A DNA stretch of 64,000 nt from Alphaproteobacteria bacterium (GCA_017480385.1 JAFVAT010000030.1:29867-93866), one strand, 5' to 3'. Counted from the first letter of the stretch, positions 24,806 through 33,881 are shown. Notes: generated by a model not told the origin, from the letters alone. Numbers and translations: made by a program.

Positions 24806-25720
24806 ATGTTGACGGCACAGGAAAGCATAACGGCAAAACTTTGCGCTTTTGCCCGCGCGGTTCATTCCAACAACGCTTCGGCCAAGATTTCCGATGATTT
24901 TCTGGCGTTCGACCTGATGGGACGGGAACAGTATGAAGAAATAGGCCGGCTGGTCGAATTTGATTTTCGGCGGGACGTTTCTCCGCCCGACGGATTTTTT
25001 CATTCGGAACGCATTCAAAATATTCTGACGCGCTACATTTTGCCGATTCCCTTGTCCCGCATGGCATTTGCGGAACAACGGCTGAAAGCCTTCGCGCGGG
25101 AAAACGGCCGGTGCCAGTATCTGATTTGCGGGGCGGGCATGGATACCTTTGCTTTTCGCAACGACAATCCCGACATTCGTATCTTTGAATTGGACCGTCC
25201 CGACACGCAGCAATATAAAATCCGGCGGATTAAAGAAGTGGAATATATTATTCCTTCCGATTTGTCTTTTGTCGCCTGCGATTTTCTGGCGGACGACCTG
25301 CCGGACGTTTTACAAAACAGCGGTTACGATCCGGCTCTTCCGACTTTTATTTCCGTTTTGGGCGTGTCGTATTATCTGCCCTTGCCGGCCATGGAAAAAA
25401 TGCTGGCCGGACTGGGCGCCGTTTTAAAAAGCGGCCAAATCGTCTTCGATTTTCCGGAAAAAATAAAGACCGCGCCCCGGATACGGCAGCTGGCCGAAAT
25501 TACCGAACGACTGGGCGAACCGATGCAGGGCGGTTTCGATCCGCCGCAAATCACGCAGGCTTTGCAGGCCGGCGGCTGGAACGTTGTTTCCCATGTCGAA
25601 CCGCAAGCCGTTCAGCGGCGTTACTTTCAAAACAGAAGCGACGGTTTGACGGCTTTCGAAGGAATCCATTTTATTTTAGCGCAAAAGGAAAGAAAAAATG
25701 AAAAAGATCAAAAGCTTTGA
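24806..25720 (+). CDS. class I SAM-dependent methyltransferase, LCM/TIGR00027-like
   Basis: 304-aa methyltransferase of the leucine-carboxyl-methyltransferase-like family. The SAM site is YLICGAGMDTFAFRN (about residues 98-112), followed by the acidic IFELDRPDTQQYKI and by FISVLGVSYYLPLPAMEKML. The ATG at 24806 follows GAGG and the leader terminator; an in-frame TTG six codons earlier is less likely. First gene of the operon, overlapping luxS by 23 bases. Its product S-adenosylhomocysteine would feed the LuxS route. The methyl acceptor is unknown. Confidence 0.85.
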   Translation: MLTAQESITAKLCAFARAVHSNNASAKISDDFLAFDLMGREQYEEIGRLVEFDFRRDVSPPDGFFHSERIQNILTRYILPIPLSRMAFAEQRLKAFARENGRCQYLICGAGMDTFAFRNDNPDIRIFELDRPDTQQYKIRRIKEVEYIIPSDLSFVACDFLADDLPDVLQNSGYDPALPTFISVLGVSYYLPLPAMEKMLAGLGAVLKSGQIVFDFPEKIKTAPRIRQLAEITERLGEPMQGGFDPPQITQALQAGGWNVVSHVEPQAVQRRYFQNRSDGLTAFEGIHFILAQKERKNEKDQKL

Positions 25721-26159
25721 AATCAATCATGACGTATTGGAAAAAGGGCTGTACGTTTCGCGGATCGACGGGGACGTCGTCACGTACGACGTGCGCATGA
25801 AAAAGCCGAACGGCGGCGATTACTTAGGCAACGCAGAATTGCATACGCTGGAACATCTGCTGGCGACTTTTGCCCGCAACAGCCCTCTTTCGGACAGCGT
25901 CGTTTATGTCGGGCCAATGGGCTGCCGAACAGGCTTTTACGTGCTGCTTCGCAATACGGTCGGCCCAAACGAGGCAATTTCTTTACTGCGGCGGGGCTTC
26001 GAGTTCGTGCGCTCTTTTACAGGTGAAATTCCGGGGGCTCAAAAGCGCGAATGCGGCAATTATCTGGAACATGATTTGGATGGCGCAAAGAAAATCGCCG
26101 CGGATATGATCGATGTTTTAACGGACTGGAACGAAACGAAATTAACGTATAAGGAATAA
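25698..26159 (+). CDS. luxS: S-ribosylhomocysteine lyase LuxS
   Basis: Converts S-ribosylhomocysteine to homocysteine and the AI-2 precursor DPD; 153 aa. Metal ligands in HTLEH (His49, His53) and Cys119 of ECGNY; the catalytic Cys76 lies in GPMGCRTGFY. All key residues are present. It sits between the methyltransferase and the cystathionine lyase, so its main role here is probably to recycle homocysteine into the transsulfuration enzymes; AI-2 release would follow. No SAH nucleosidase gene is in the window. Confidence 0.96.
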   Translation: MKKIKSFEINHDVLEKGLYVSRIDGDVVTYDVRMKKPNGGDYLGNAELHTLEHLLATFARNSPLSDSVVYVGPMGCRTGFYVLLRNTVGPNEAISLLRRGFEFVRSFTGEIPGAQKRECGNYLEHDLDGAKKIAADMIDVLTDWNETKLTYKE

Positions 26160-26164
26160 AAATA

Positions 26165-27322
26165 ATGGCAAAATACTCTCATATCGAATCGGCATTGATT
26201 CACGGCGGAATCTACGGCGACCCGCTGACCGGCGCGGTAAACGTCCCAATTTATCAGACATCGACTTACGAACAGCAGGCGTTGGGGCAAAACAAAGGCT
26301 GGGAATATTCCCGCACCGGCAATCCGACCCGCGCGGCGCTGGAAGCTTTAATCGCCGAGCTGGAACACGGCGCGGCGGGATTTGCGTTTGCTTCCGGCAT
26401 GGCGGCCTTGACGGCAGTGCTCAGTTTGTTTTCTCAGGGTGATAAAATTCTGATTTCCCAAAATGTGTACGGCGGCACCTTCCGCGTTCTGGACAAGGTT
26501 TTTAAGAACTTCGGCCTTTCCTATTCGATAGAGGATACCGCCAATGCCGAAACGCTGGCCGATAAAATCACGCCGGAGGTCAAAGCGATTTTGATCGAAA
26601 CGCCGGCCAATCCGCTGTTGACCGTCACGGATATCAAAGCCGTTGCCGATTTGACCAAAGCGCGCGGAATCAAGCTGATCGCAGACAACACGTTTATGAC
26701 GCCTTATCTGCAAAATCCGATCGATTTCGGCGCGGATATCGTCGTGCACAGCGCAACGAAATATTTAGGCGGACACAGCGATTTAGTCGCCGGACTGGCT
26801 GTCGTCAAAGAAAAAGAATTAGGCGAAAAAATCGCTTTTATTCAAAACGCGACGGGCGGCGTTCTGGGTCCCTTTGATTCCTTTTTGCTGATCCGAGGCA
26901 TTAAAACGTTGGGCGTGCGCATGGACAGGCATGCACAGAATGCCGAACGGGCCGCGCTTTACCTGAAATCCCACCCTGCGGTAAAGCGTGTGTACTATCC
27001 CGGACTGGAAGACGCGCAGGGATATGCGGTCAATAAACGACAAGCGAAGAACGGCGGCGCAATGATTTCTTTCGAGTTAACGGAAAAATACGATGTCGCC
27101 CGCTTCTTTTCCTCTTTACGTCTGATTGCTTTGGCGGAAAGTCTGGGGGGCGTGGAAAGTCTCGCCTGTCACCCGGCAACGATGACGCACGCTTCTTTTC
27201 CGGAAAAGATCCGGCAGGAAATCGGGATTACGGATGGTTTGATCCGGCTGTCGGTCGGAATTGAAAATATCGAAGACCTGTTGGCCGATTTGGAACAGGC
27301 GATTGAACGAAGCGGAGAGTAA
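26165..27322 (+). CDS. mccB: cystathionine gamma-lyase / homocysteine gamma-lyase-like enzyme
   Basis: PLP enzyme of the Cys/Met metabolism family, 385 aa. Family features: YQTSTYEQ, YSRTGNPTR, the PLP lysine in VVHSATKYLGGHSD, and ESLGGVESLACHPATMTHA. Members share one fold, so it could be a lyase or a gamma-synthase. The operon with LuxS and a beta-synthase-like partner favours cystathionine gamma-lyase, releasing cysteine. It starts 5 bases after luxS; the symbol is given by analogy with Bacillus. Confidence 0.88.
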   Translation: MAKYSHIESALIHGGIYGDPLTGAVNVPIYQTSTYEQQALGQNKGWEYSRTGNPTRAALEALIAELEHGAAGFAFASGMAALTAVLSLFSQGDKILISQNVYGGTFRVLDKVFKNFGLSYSIEDTANAETLADKITPEVKAILIETPANPLLTVTDIKAVADLTKARGIKLIADNTFMTPYLQNPIDFGADIVVHSATKYLGGHSDLVAGLAVVKEKELGEKIAFIQNATGGVLGPFDSFLLIRGIKTLGVRMDRHAQNAERAALYLKSHPAVKRVYYPGLEDAQGYAVNKRQAKNGGAMISFELTEKYDVARFFSSLRLIALAESLGGVESLACHPATMTHASFPEKIRQEIGITDGLIRLSVGIENIEDLLADLEQAIERSGE

Positions 27323-27323
27323 A

Positions 27324-28235
27324 ATGACGTATTACAATTCAATGCAGGATCTGATCGGGCACACGCCCTTGGTGAAACTGACGCACTGCGGCTTTCCGCA
27401 GACCGTTTCCGTTTTTGCCAAGCTGGAATATTTCAATCCGGCCGGCAGCGTGAAAGACCGGATCGGCAAATATATGATTGAAGATGCAGAAAAGCGCGGC
27501 GCTTTAAAAGCGGGCGGCACGATTATTGAGGGCACGGCGGGCAATACGGGATTGGGAATCGCTTTTGCCGCGCTGAACAAAGGATACCGCGTCATTTTTG
27601 TCGTGCCGGACAAGTTTTCGGTCGAAAAACAAACGTTAATGCGAGCTTTGGGAGCAGAAATCATCAACACGCCCAGAGAACAAGGTATGCTGGGCGCTTC
27701 GGCCAAAGCGGAAGAGCTGCGGCGGTTAATTCCCGGCGCCGTTTCTTTGGAGCAATTTAAAAATCCCGCTAACCCGTTGGCGCATTATGAAACGACGGGA
27801 CCGGAGATTTACCGCGATCTGGATGGGCAAATCGATTATTTCATCGCCGGTGCGGGCAGCGGGGGGACGTTCAGCGGAATCATGAAATACCTCAAAGAAC
27901 AAAACCCCGCAATCAAAGGCATTTTGGCCGATCCGGTCGGTTCGACCATGGGCGGCGGAGAACATGCCGATTACGATATAGAGGGAATCGGCAACGACTT
28001 TATCGCGGAAACAATGGACATGTCTCTGGTCGACCGGATTATTAAAATCACGGACGCGGAGGCTTTCACCGGCGCTCGGACGTTGGCGGCCAAAGAAGGA
28101 ATCTTCGCCGGTTCGTCTTCGGGTGCGGCTTATGCGGTCGTTCAGAAACTTACCGCTTCAGGCGCTGCCGGAAATATCGTGTTTATCCTGCCCGATAGGG
28201 GGGATCGCTATTTCAGCAAACACTTGTACGATTAA
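27324..28235 (+). CDS. mccA: cysteine synthase / cystathionine beta-synthase-like protein
   Basis: 303-aa fold-type II PLP enzyme. The PLP lysine is in NPAGSVKDRIGKYM, the phosphate loop region is EGTAGNTGLGIAFAA, and GAGSGGTFSGIMKYLKE and GSSSGAAYAVV follow. These fit CysK, CysM and MccA equally well. Its place directly after the gamma-lyase (1 base gap) and luxS suggests the MccA reaction, homocysteine plus O-acetylserine to cystathionine. The ATG at 27324 has GGAGAG upstream; a longer frame inside mccB is rejected. Confidence 0.87.
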   Translation: MTYYNSMQDLIGHTPLVKLTHCGFPQTVSVFAKLEYFNPAGSVKDRIGKYMIEDAEKRGALKAGGTIIEGTAGNTGLGIAFAALNKGYRVIFVVPDKFSVEKQTLMRALGAEIINTPREQGMLGASAKAEELRRLIPGAVSLEQFKNPANPLAHYETTGPEIYRDLDGQIDYFIAGAGSGGTFSGIMKYLKEQNPAIKGILADPVGSTMGGGEHADYDIEGIGNDFIAETMDMSLVDRIIKITDAEAFTGARTLAAKEGIFAGSSSGAAYAVVQKLTASGAAGNIVFILPDRGDRYFSKHLYD

Positions 28236-28241
28236 GAAAAT

Positions 28242-28275
28242 AAAAAACTCCCCGCCGGATTGCTCCAGCGGGGAA
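28242..28275 (-). terminator. intrinsic terminator, minus strand (possibly bidirectional)
   Basis: CCCCGC / GCGGGG stem (28250-28255 and 28268-28273) with flanking A/T. Read on the minus strand it is followed by AGTTTTTTATTTT, ending the PilT-like gene; it may also serve mccA. Confidence 0.75.
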
Positions 28276-28295
28276 TTGCTAATTAAAAATTTTTT

Positions 28296-29264
28296 TCAGT
28301 TCTTTTCCGGTTCTCTAAACAAAGGTTTGCCTTGGAACATACGGGCCGATTGCGATTCCATCAGCGTTCCCAAAGCGATCTGGCGGTCACGAATGCTGAT
28401 GCGCAACTGATCCGCCGCCGTCGGATCCGGATTGGCGAAAACAAAACGCACTTCCGGGAACATCGTTTTAATGCCCTGCAGTTTCTGGTGAATAACGCCT
28501 AAAATACCGCGCCCCAGCAGGTCCGCCGCCAACTCTTCGCTTAAATCCGCGCTCATCGCGTATTTAATGACCGAGTTCAGCGCATCTTCCACCGAGTTCG
28601 CGTGGATCGTAGAAAGCACCAAGTGCCCCGAAGTCGCCGCGCGCAAAATCTGACTGGCGCAGTCGGGCGTACGGATTTCGCCCACCAGAATATAGCGGGG
28701 GCGACAGCGCAAAGCGGATTTCAGCGATTCGCCCCAGTCATTATTATCCGGTTCGGTTTGCTTGCACATGCCCAACCCGCCGCGCTTGGACTGATAAATC
28801 CCGTCCAGCGGCATTTCGGGAGGATCTTCAATCGTGTAAGCGTATCCGCCCTCGCGCTCCAAAAATTTGCGCATCAGGCAGGAAATCGACGTCGTTTTTC
28901 CGGCGCCCGTCGGTCCCGCCCATAAAATCAGACCTGATTCGCGGTTTAAAGAAATCAAATGATTTGTCACAGATTCCGGCAGCCCCAACCGGACGACGTC
29001 CGGTGTTTTGCGCGGCATGCGTCTGGCGGAATACATCACGCCGGTCAAAGTCGTCACACGTTCGACACGGTATACGGTAGAGCCATATGCCATAGAATAG
29101 CTGGAACGACCGGCATAAGCGTTTTCCAGAGACTGATGAAAAGCTTCCTTATCATCAACCTCCAGCACCTTTAATCCAAAACGCGTTTCGCCGTCATGAA
29201 CATACAAAGTACCGTCAGGAGTATACCAAATATCTGAAAAAAGTTGTTCGTCTATTGTTGCCAT
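28296..29264 (-). CDS. PilT/DotB-like secretion ATPase, orphan
   Basis: 322-aa hexameric-type ATPase of the type II/IV secretion family. Walker A GPTGAGKTT, Asp box TIEDPPE, Walker B YILVGEIRTPD and His box STIHANS are all present and ordered as in PilT and DotB. The N-terminal PAS-like region (about 100 aa) is shorter than in PilB/GspE. No pilin, secretin or Dot/Icm gene is nearby. It has its own terminator and sits between the sulfur operon and znuB. DotB-like or PilT-like cannot be settled by eye. Confidence 0.85.
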   Translation of the reverse strand: MATIDEQLFSDIWYTPDGTLYVHDGETRFGLKVLEVDDKEAFHQSLENAYAGRSSYSMAYGSTVYRVERVTTLTGVMYSARRMPRKTPDVVRLGLPESVTNHLISLNRESGLILWAGPTGAGKTTSISCLMRKFLEREGGYAYTIEDPPEMPLDGIYQSKRGGLGMCKQTEPDNNDWGESLKSALRCRPRYILVGEIRTPDCASQILRAATSGHLVLSTIHANSVEDALNSVIKYAMSADLSEELAADLLGRGILGVIHQKLQGIKTMFPEVRFVFANPDPTAADQLRISIRDRQIALGTLMESQSARMFQGKPLFREPEKN

Positions 29265-29328
29265 TTGGTTAATCCATACTTAAGAGTAATACAGAGTATA
29301 ACAAAGTCCCCTGATGATGCAAGCAAAG

Positions 29329-30132
29329 TTACATGATTTTTTTATTGCAGCAGTGCGCCAATCCGCCCAAAAGAAAGAAAAATGCGCACATAACCTCCAT
29401 AGCAGGGGCCGCCGGCACATCTAAATAAACGGAACAGGCCAGACCTGCAATCACGCAAACAAGACCTATTATCATGCCGAGTCCTGCCATTTGTTCCGGT
29501 GTCTTGGCGAAAAATCTGGCCGTACAGGCGGGAATGATCAATAAAGCCGAAATTAATAACAGGCCCGTCGTTTTCAGCGCCAACGCAACAAAAAGTGCCG
29601 TTAAAACCATAAAAATAACAGACTGTTTTTTAAATGAAACCCCTTCGCTTTGCGCCACATCGGGCATAACGGCGGAAAAAACCATTTTTTTCCAATAAAA
29701 AAATAATAAAGCGGCACAAAAACCGCCTGCTATAGCAATGAAAAGCAAATCTTTGTTTGTAACGGACAATACGTCCCCAAACAGATAAGCCGTCAAGTCC
29801 GTTCTTAAACCGGGCATATAGGAAAAGCCGATAATGCCGGTGCATAAGGCTGTCTGGCCGATAATCAAGAGCAGCAGATCCATGCCGATAACAAATCTGT
29901 CGGAAATTTGCGTCAGCAGCAGAGCCGTCAAACAAACAAGCACGGTCACGCCCGCATTTTGACCAATGCCCAGACCTAAGCCCAACAAAACGCCAGCCAG
30001 TGCGGAATGTGAAAGAGAATCGCTGAAGTACGCCATGCGCCGCCAAATCATCAAACAGCCGACAGGGCTGGCCAGTATCGCCATGATCACAGCGGCAGTC
30101 AGCCCGCGCAGAATAAACGGTTCAGTCCACAT
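29329..30132 (-). CDS. znuB: zinc ABC transporter permease ZnuB
   Basis: 267-aa inner-membrane permease of the metal ABC-3 family, about eight helices. Landmarks: GCLMIWRRMAYFSDSLSHSALAGV near the N-terminus and KTTGLLLISALLIIPACTAR. The ATG at 30132 overlaps znuC by 11 bases; a longer frame is rejected. With ZnuC and ZnuA it imports zinc. Confidence 0.93.
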   Translation of the reverse strand: MWTEPFILRGLTAAVIMAILASPVGCLMIWRRMAYFSDSLSHSALAGVLLGLGLGIGQNAGVTVLVCLTALLLTQISDRFVIGMDLLLLIIGQTALCTGIIGFSYMPGLRTDLTAYLFGDVLSVTNKDLLFIAIAGGFCAALLFFYWKKMVFSAVMPDVAQSEGVSFKKQSVIFMVLTALFVALALKTTGLLLISALLIIPACTARFFAKTPEQMAGLGMIIGLVCVIAGLACSVYLDVPAAPAMEVMCAFFFLLGGLAHCCNKKIM

Positions 30133-30871
30133 GACAAATACTCCCGTCAGGCAGATGCGCATGGTCGTGATGATGCCGGTAAAACGCCAAAGCAGAGTCT
30201 TTGCCGAAAAGCGTATGGTAATCCGGCAAATCGGCTATTTCGTCCGGCGAACCGCTGCAGCAAATATGATGATTCAGGCACAAAACGCGATGTGTATTCG
30301 CCATAACGACGTGCAGATCGTGCGATACCATCAAAATCGCGCAGTGTTTCGTTTGATTCAAGCGGGTCAGCAAAGCATAGAATTGTTCCTCGCCGACAGG
30401 ATCCAGCCCCTGCGCCGGTTCGTCCAACACCAGCAGCTCCGGCTGCTTTAATAAAGTTCTGGCCAGCATGACGCGCTGCATTTCGCCGCCGGAAAGCGGG
30501 TGGATACTGCGTGAAAGCAATTCTGCCGCGCCGGTTGCCGACAGGACATCCTCTAAAGAATCGCGTTTATGCCGACCCTCCAAACATAAAAAGCGTTCCA
30601 CTGTCAAAGGAATGGTGCGCGGCAAATTCAGCTTTTGGGGCACATATCCGATTTTCAATCCGTCCTTTTTCCAAACGGTTCCGGAATCGGGACGCAAAAT
30701 CCCTAAAATTAACTTCAGCAGAGTCGTTTTGCCCGCGCCGTTCGGACCGATCAGCGTAACAATTTGATCAGCGAAAATTTCAAAAGAAACATCATCGATG
30801 ATGCTCTGTTTATGAAAGCTGACCGTAACATCTTTCAGCTTGACCAACACTTCTTTCATTTTATCAGACAT
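30122..30871 (-). CDS. znuC: zinc ABC transporter ATPase ZnuC
   Basis: 249-aa ABC ATPase. Walker A GPNGAGKTT, signature LSGGEMQR, Walker B LLVLDEPAQGLD and switch His in MVSHD. The C-terminus is His-rich (FYRHHHDHAHLPDG), as is common for ZnuC and suggestive of zinc sensing. It is divergent from znuA; the 78-base gap probably holds both promoters and a Zur site, but I could not pick a convincing Zur box. Confidence 0.93.
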   Translation of the reverse strand: MSDKMKEVLVKLKDVTVSFHKQSIIDDVSFEIFADQIVTLIGPNGAGKTTLLKLILGILRPDSGTVWKKDGLKIGYVPQKLNLPRTIPLTVERFLCLEGRHKRDSLEDVLSATGAAELLSRSIHPLSGGEMQRVMLARTLLKQPELLVLDEPAQGLDPVGEEQFYALLTRLNQTKHCAILMVSHDLHVVMANTHRVLCLNHHICCSGSPDEIADLPDYHTLFGKDSALAFYRHHHDHAHLPDGSICHVD

Positions 30872-30949
30872 GCCGCCGCCCGGTTTTTAAAACTTGTATT
30901 TTTCCTCTCAGCGTAATACACAATAAGAAAAAACAGGGCAATCTTTTTT

Positions 30950-31837
30950 ATGTTTTTCAAAATTGTTTTTTTTACTTTTTGCACAGCGGCCTTATCCGCT
31001 TTTCCCGCGGCAGCGACACCGTCTGTCGTCGTTTCAACAGCACCGCTGCACAGCATTGTCGGTGCCGTTATGGACGGAGCGGGAGAACCGCAGCTTTTGC
31101 TGCCGCCGACGGTTTCCGTACATGATTTTCATTTAAAGCCGTCGGACATGCGCCATTTGTCCTCTGCCGACATTGTATTTTGGGGAGGCCCGGCACTGGA
31201 AACGGGATTAATCAAAGCTTTGCAGGCCGCAGGAAAGCAGGATCAAAGCATTGCCGTTTTAGAATCTCCCGAATTAACCGTTTATCCGGCGCGGGGCGAT
31301 CATTACAGCGAAACAGACGGTCATTTCTGGCTGGATCCTTTAAATATGGCGGCAGCGGCTTTCATTGCGGCCCAAAAATTAGCCAAAGCCGATCCTGAAA
31401 ATGCCGCCCTGTATCAAGAAAATGCCCAACGCCTTCAATCGGATATGGCAGCGCTGAAATCCAAAGGAAAAAAGATACTGGCCCCTTTTAAAAACAGGCC
31501 GTACGTTGTTTTTCACGATGCTTATCAATATTTGGAAAAAAGCCTTGGTTTGTCCTCTCTGGGCGCGCTTTTCATTGATCCGCATCATGCGGCGGGAGCA
31601 GCCCGGATTTCGGATGTACGGGAGAAAATAAAGAACAAAGGAACCGTATGCCTGTTTTCAGAACCGCAGTTTTCTGATAAAAGAATAAAAGCCGCCGCGG
31701 AAGGATTACCGGTTTTGTTCGGCGAACTGGATCCGTCCGGATCAGCGGTCAGTCCGGGCAAAAATTTTTATCCGGCATTAATGGAAAATCTGTATCGTTC
31801 GCTGGCCGAATGTTTAAGCCGTCTGCCCGCAGAATAA
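30950..31837 (+). CDS. znuA: zinc-binding periplasmic protein ZnuA
   Basis: 295-aa solute-binding protein of the cluster 9 type with a signal peptide ending FPAAATPS. Zinc ligands are expected at the His of SVHDFHLKPSD, of DGHFWLDP and of VVFHDAYQY, and at the acidic FSEPQFSD. The usual long His-rich loop is short here (GDHYSETDGH). It is divergent from znuCB and followed 10 bases later by the exported Memo-AMMECR1 gene. Confidence 0.93.
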   Translation: MFFKIVFFTFCTAALSAFPAAATPSVVVSTAPLHSIVGAVMDGAGEPQLLLPPTVSVHDFHLKPSDMRHLSSADIVFWGGPALETGLIKALQAAGKQDQSIAVLESPELTVYPARGDHYSETDGHFWLDPLNMAAAAFIAAQKLAKADPENAALYQENAQRLQSDMAALKSKGKKILAPFKNRPYVVFHDAYQYLEKSLGLSSLGALFIDPHHAAGAARISDVREKIKNKGTVCLFSEPQFSDKRIKAAAEGLPVLFGELDPSGSAVSPGKNFYPALMENLYRSLAECLSRLPAE

Positions 31838-31847
31838 GGAATACCGA

Positions 31848-33362
31848 ATGATTTATCAGGCAATCGTGTTATTGATGTTGTGTTTTTTGCCCATAACCGG
31901 TCAGGCAAAAAATATCATGCCTCAGGAAATCAGATATCCGACGGCTGTCGGCAGTTTTTATCCCCGCAACGGGCGGGAACTTTCTAAAAAAGCCGTTGAA
32001 CTGATCGAAGCCGCGGACCGTCATCTGCGCGTTTCTGACGGCCAGCCTCCCAAAGCGATTATCGTGCCTCACAATGCGCTGTATTTTTCCGGACCGGTTG
32101 CCGCCGCCGGCTATGCGGCTCTAAAACGCTTAAAGCCCTTTGTAAAATGCGTCGTTTTAATCGGTTCTTCGCATCAGGGGAAATACTTCGGCATTTCATT
32201 GTCCCAGGCGCGGTATTGGGAAATGCCGAATCGACGGTTTGAAACAGATCGGGAATTAACAGACAGACTAATCAAAATGCAGGGAATCGGCTTTGACAAC
32301 GATGCACATGAAGCAGAGTCTTCTTTGGAAATGCAGCTGCCGTTCATTAATGCGATCTTTGATAAAAATGTCAAAATCATGCCGATTCTGGTCGAAGACG
32401 CCAGCATAGAACAGGTTTCTGATCTGATCGACGCTGTTTGGGGCGGCCCGGAAACGGTCATTGTGATTTCAACAGACATGTTTGCCAGCAAAGATGCCGA
32501 TTTGGTGCAAAGAACAATTCAAAAAACGGCTCGTTCTTTGGAAAAACGAGATTCTTCGGCGATTAAATCAAGTTCTTTCTGCGCTCCGCTGCCCGTCGCC
32601 GGACTGCTGTCCTATGCACGCGAAAATAACCTCAGTGTTCAAACTTTGGACTTGCAAACCTCTGCCGACCATTATGTTACAACGGATAAAATAATCGGCT
32701 TCGGAGCTTTCGGCATTTATGAAACCGATGAAGCCTCACGGGAAGACAGCCGGGAACAGTTAGAAGCCGTTTTGCAAGCCAATCAGGAATCTTTGCTGCG
32801 CGTTGCGGCCCAATCCATTGTGACGGGGTTTGAACGCGGACGGCCTCTTCGTCTGCGGGAAAGCCGCTATCCGGAAGAACTGCGCGAAAAAGGGGCAACC
32901 TTTGTCAATATTTATTATAACGGTGTTTTGCGCGGCAGTGCGGGTTCAACGGAACCGACGCGCTCAATTTTGGAAGACATTGCGGAAAATGCGTATGCGG
33001 CTGCCTTTTCCGATTTCCGCTTTATCCCGTTAAGTGAAGAAGAAATGAAAAACGCGGAAGTCTCGATTTCCTTTTTAACGCGTCCCGTATCCATTCATTT
33101 CAGTACGGAAGCGGAGCTGCTATCTAAGATAACGCCACAGTCAGACGGCTTGATTTTAAAGGAAAGATCGAACCGCGCTTTATTCCTGCCTCAGATTTGG
33201 GAAACGTTTTCTTCTCCAAAAGAATTTCTGATTCATTTAAAACAGCGCGCTGGGCTGCCGGCTGATTACTGGTCGCCGACGATTAAAGTATACCGGTTTA
33301 ATGTAATTGACCTGAACAGCGGCGATTTAGAAAATCCAAAATCTGTCTGGCTGCCGAGGTAA
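31848..33362 (+). CDS. exported Memo-AMMECR1 fusion protein
   Basis: 504-aa protein with a signal-peptide-like start (YQAIVLLMLCFLPITGQA). Residues about 27-290 are Memo-like (YPTAVGSFYP, VPHNALYFSGP, GSSHQGKYFGI, SSLEMQLPF, ISTDMFAS). Residues about 310-500 are AMMECR1-like (FVNIYYNGVLRGSAG, NAYAAAFSDFRFIPL, LKQRAGLPADYW). Several usual Memo metal ligands are changed (EHS to ESS, SHY missing), and LRGCIG is LRGSAG. The radical-SAM partner of the AmmeMemoRadiSam group is absent. It follows znuA by 10 bases, so zinc-related expression is possible. Function unknown. Confidence 0.82.
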   Translation: MIYQAIVLLMLCFLPITGQAKNIMPQEIRYPTAVGSFYPRNGRELSKKAVELIEAADRHLRVSDGQPPKAIIVPHNALYFSGPVAAAGYAALKRLKPFVKCVVLIGSSHQGKYFGISLSQARYWEMPNRRFETDRELTDRLIKMQGIGFDNDAHEAESSLEMQLPFINAIFDKNVKIMPILVEDASIEQVSDLIDAVWGGPETVIVISTDMFASKDADLVQRTIQKTARSLEKRDSSAIKSSSFCAPLPVAGLLSYARENNLSVQTLDLQTSADHYVTTDKIIGFGAFGIYETDEASREDSREQLEAVLQANQESLLRVAAQSIVTGFERGRPLRLRESRYPEELREKGATFVNIYYNGVLRGSAGSTEPTRSILEDIAENAYAAAFSDFRFIPLSEEEMKNAEVSISFLTRPVSIHFSTEAELLSKITPQSDGLILKERSNRALFLPQIWETFSSPKEFLIHLKQRAGLPADYWSPTIKVYRFNVIDLNSGDLENPKSVWLPR

Positions 33363-33367
33363 ACAGA

Positions 33368-33802
33368 ATGAAAAATATTTTATGGGTTGTTGCCGGAGCT
33401 CTGATCACGTCTGATTTTAAAGTATTGCTGTCCCGCCGCCCGGAGGGCAAAAATCTGGCCGGATTCTGGGAATATCCCGGCGGCAAAATTGAAACGGGCG
33501 AAACGCCGGAAGCCGCTCTGTGCCGCGAATTAAGGGAAGAGCTTTGCCTTACGGTCAATTCGGCAGATCTGAAACCGTTAACCTTCGCCTCTTTCGAATA
33601 CGAAAAATTCCACTTGGTCATGCCGCTGTTTGTCTGCCAACGCTGGCAGGGGACTCCGGTTGGAGCCGAAGGACAAAAAATAGCCTTTGCTGACGCCGAA
33701 ACCGTCGGCTCGGATCAGGAAAAATTCCCCATGCCGCCGGCAGATGACGAATTGTCCGCCTGTCTGCGGCAATGGATCAAATATCAAAGAAGCAAAGAAT
33801 AA
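33368..33802 (+). CDS. Nudix hydrolase, MutT-like
   Basis: 144-aa nucleotide-sanitising hydrolase. The Nudix box is complete (GGKIETGETPEAALCRELREEL), and the surrounding strands FWEYPGG and ASFEYEKFHLVMPLF match the MutT type that removes 8-oxo-dGTP. It starts 5 bases after the Memo-AMMECR1 gene. The alphaproteobacterial homolog is usually annotated as 8-oxo-dGTP diphosphatase; other substrates cannot be excluded. Confidence 0.87.
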   Translation: MKNILWVVAGALITSDFKVLLSRRPEGKNLAGFWEYPGGKIETGETPEAALCRELREELCLTVNSADLKPLTFASFEYEKFHLVMPLFVCQRWQGTPVGAEGQKIAFADAETVGSDQEKFPMPPADDELSACLRQWIKYQRSKE

Positions 33803-33819
33803 AAAAATTTTATTACACT

Positions 33820-33849
33820 CTGGCAGTGTGAAAAATCTTGGTATATAGT
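33820..33849 (+). promoter_or_regulatory. possible promoter of pgsA
   Basis: CTGGCA at 33820-33825, 18-base spacer, TATAGT at 33844-33849, in the only gap before pgsA. Confidence 0.4.
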
Positions 33850-33881
33850 GAGTTAAAACTTTTGGTATTCGGATTTGAACA

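Noticed and set aside
30872..30949. Zur operator in the znuC-znuA gap
   Set aside because: No convincing palindrome matching known Zur boxes could be picked out by eye.
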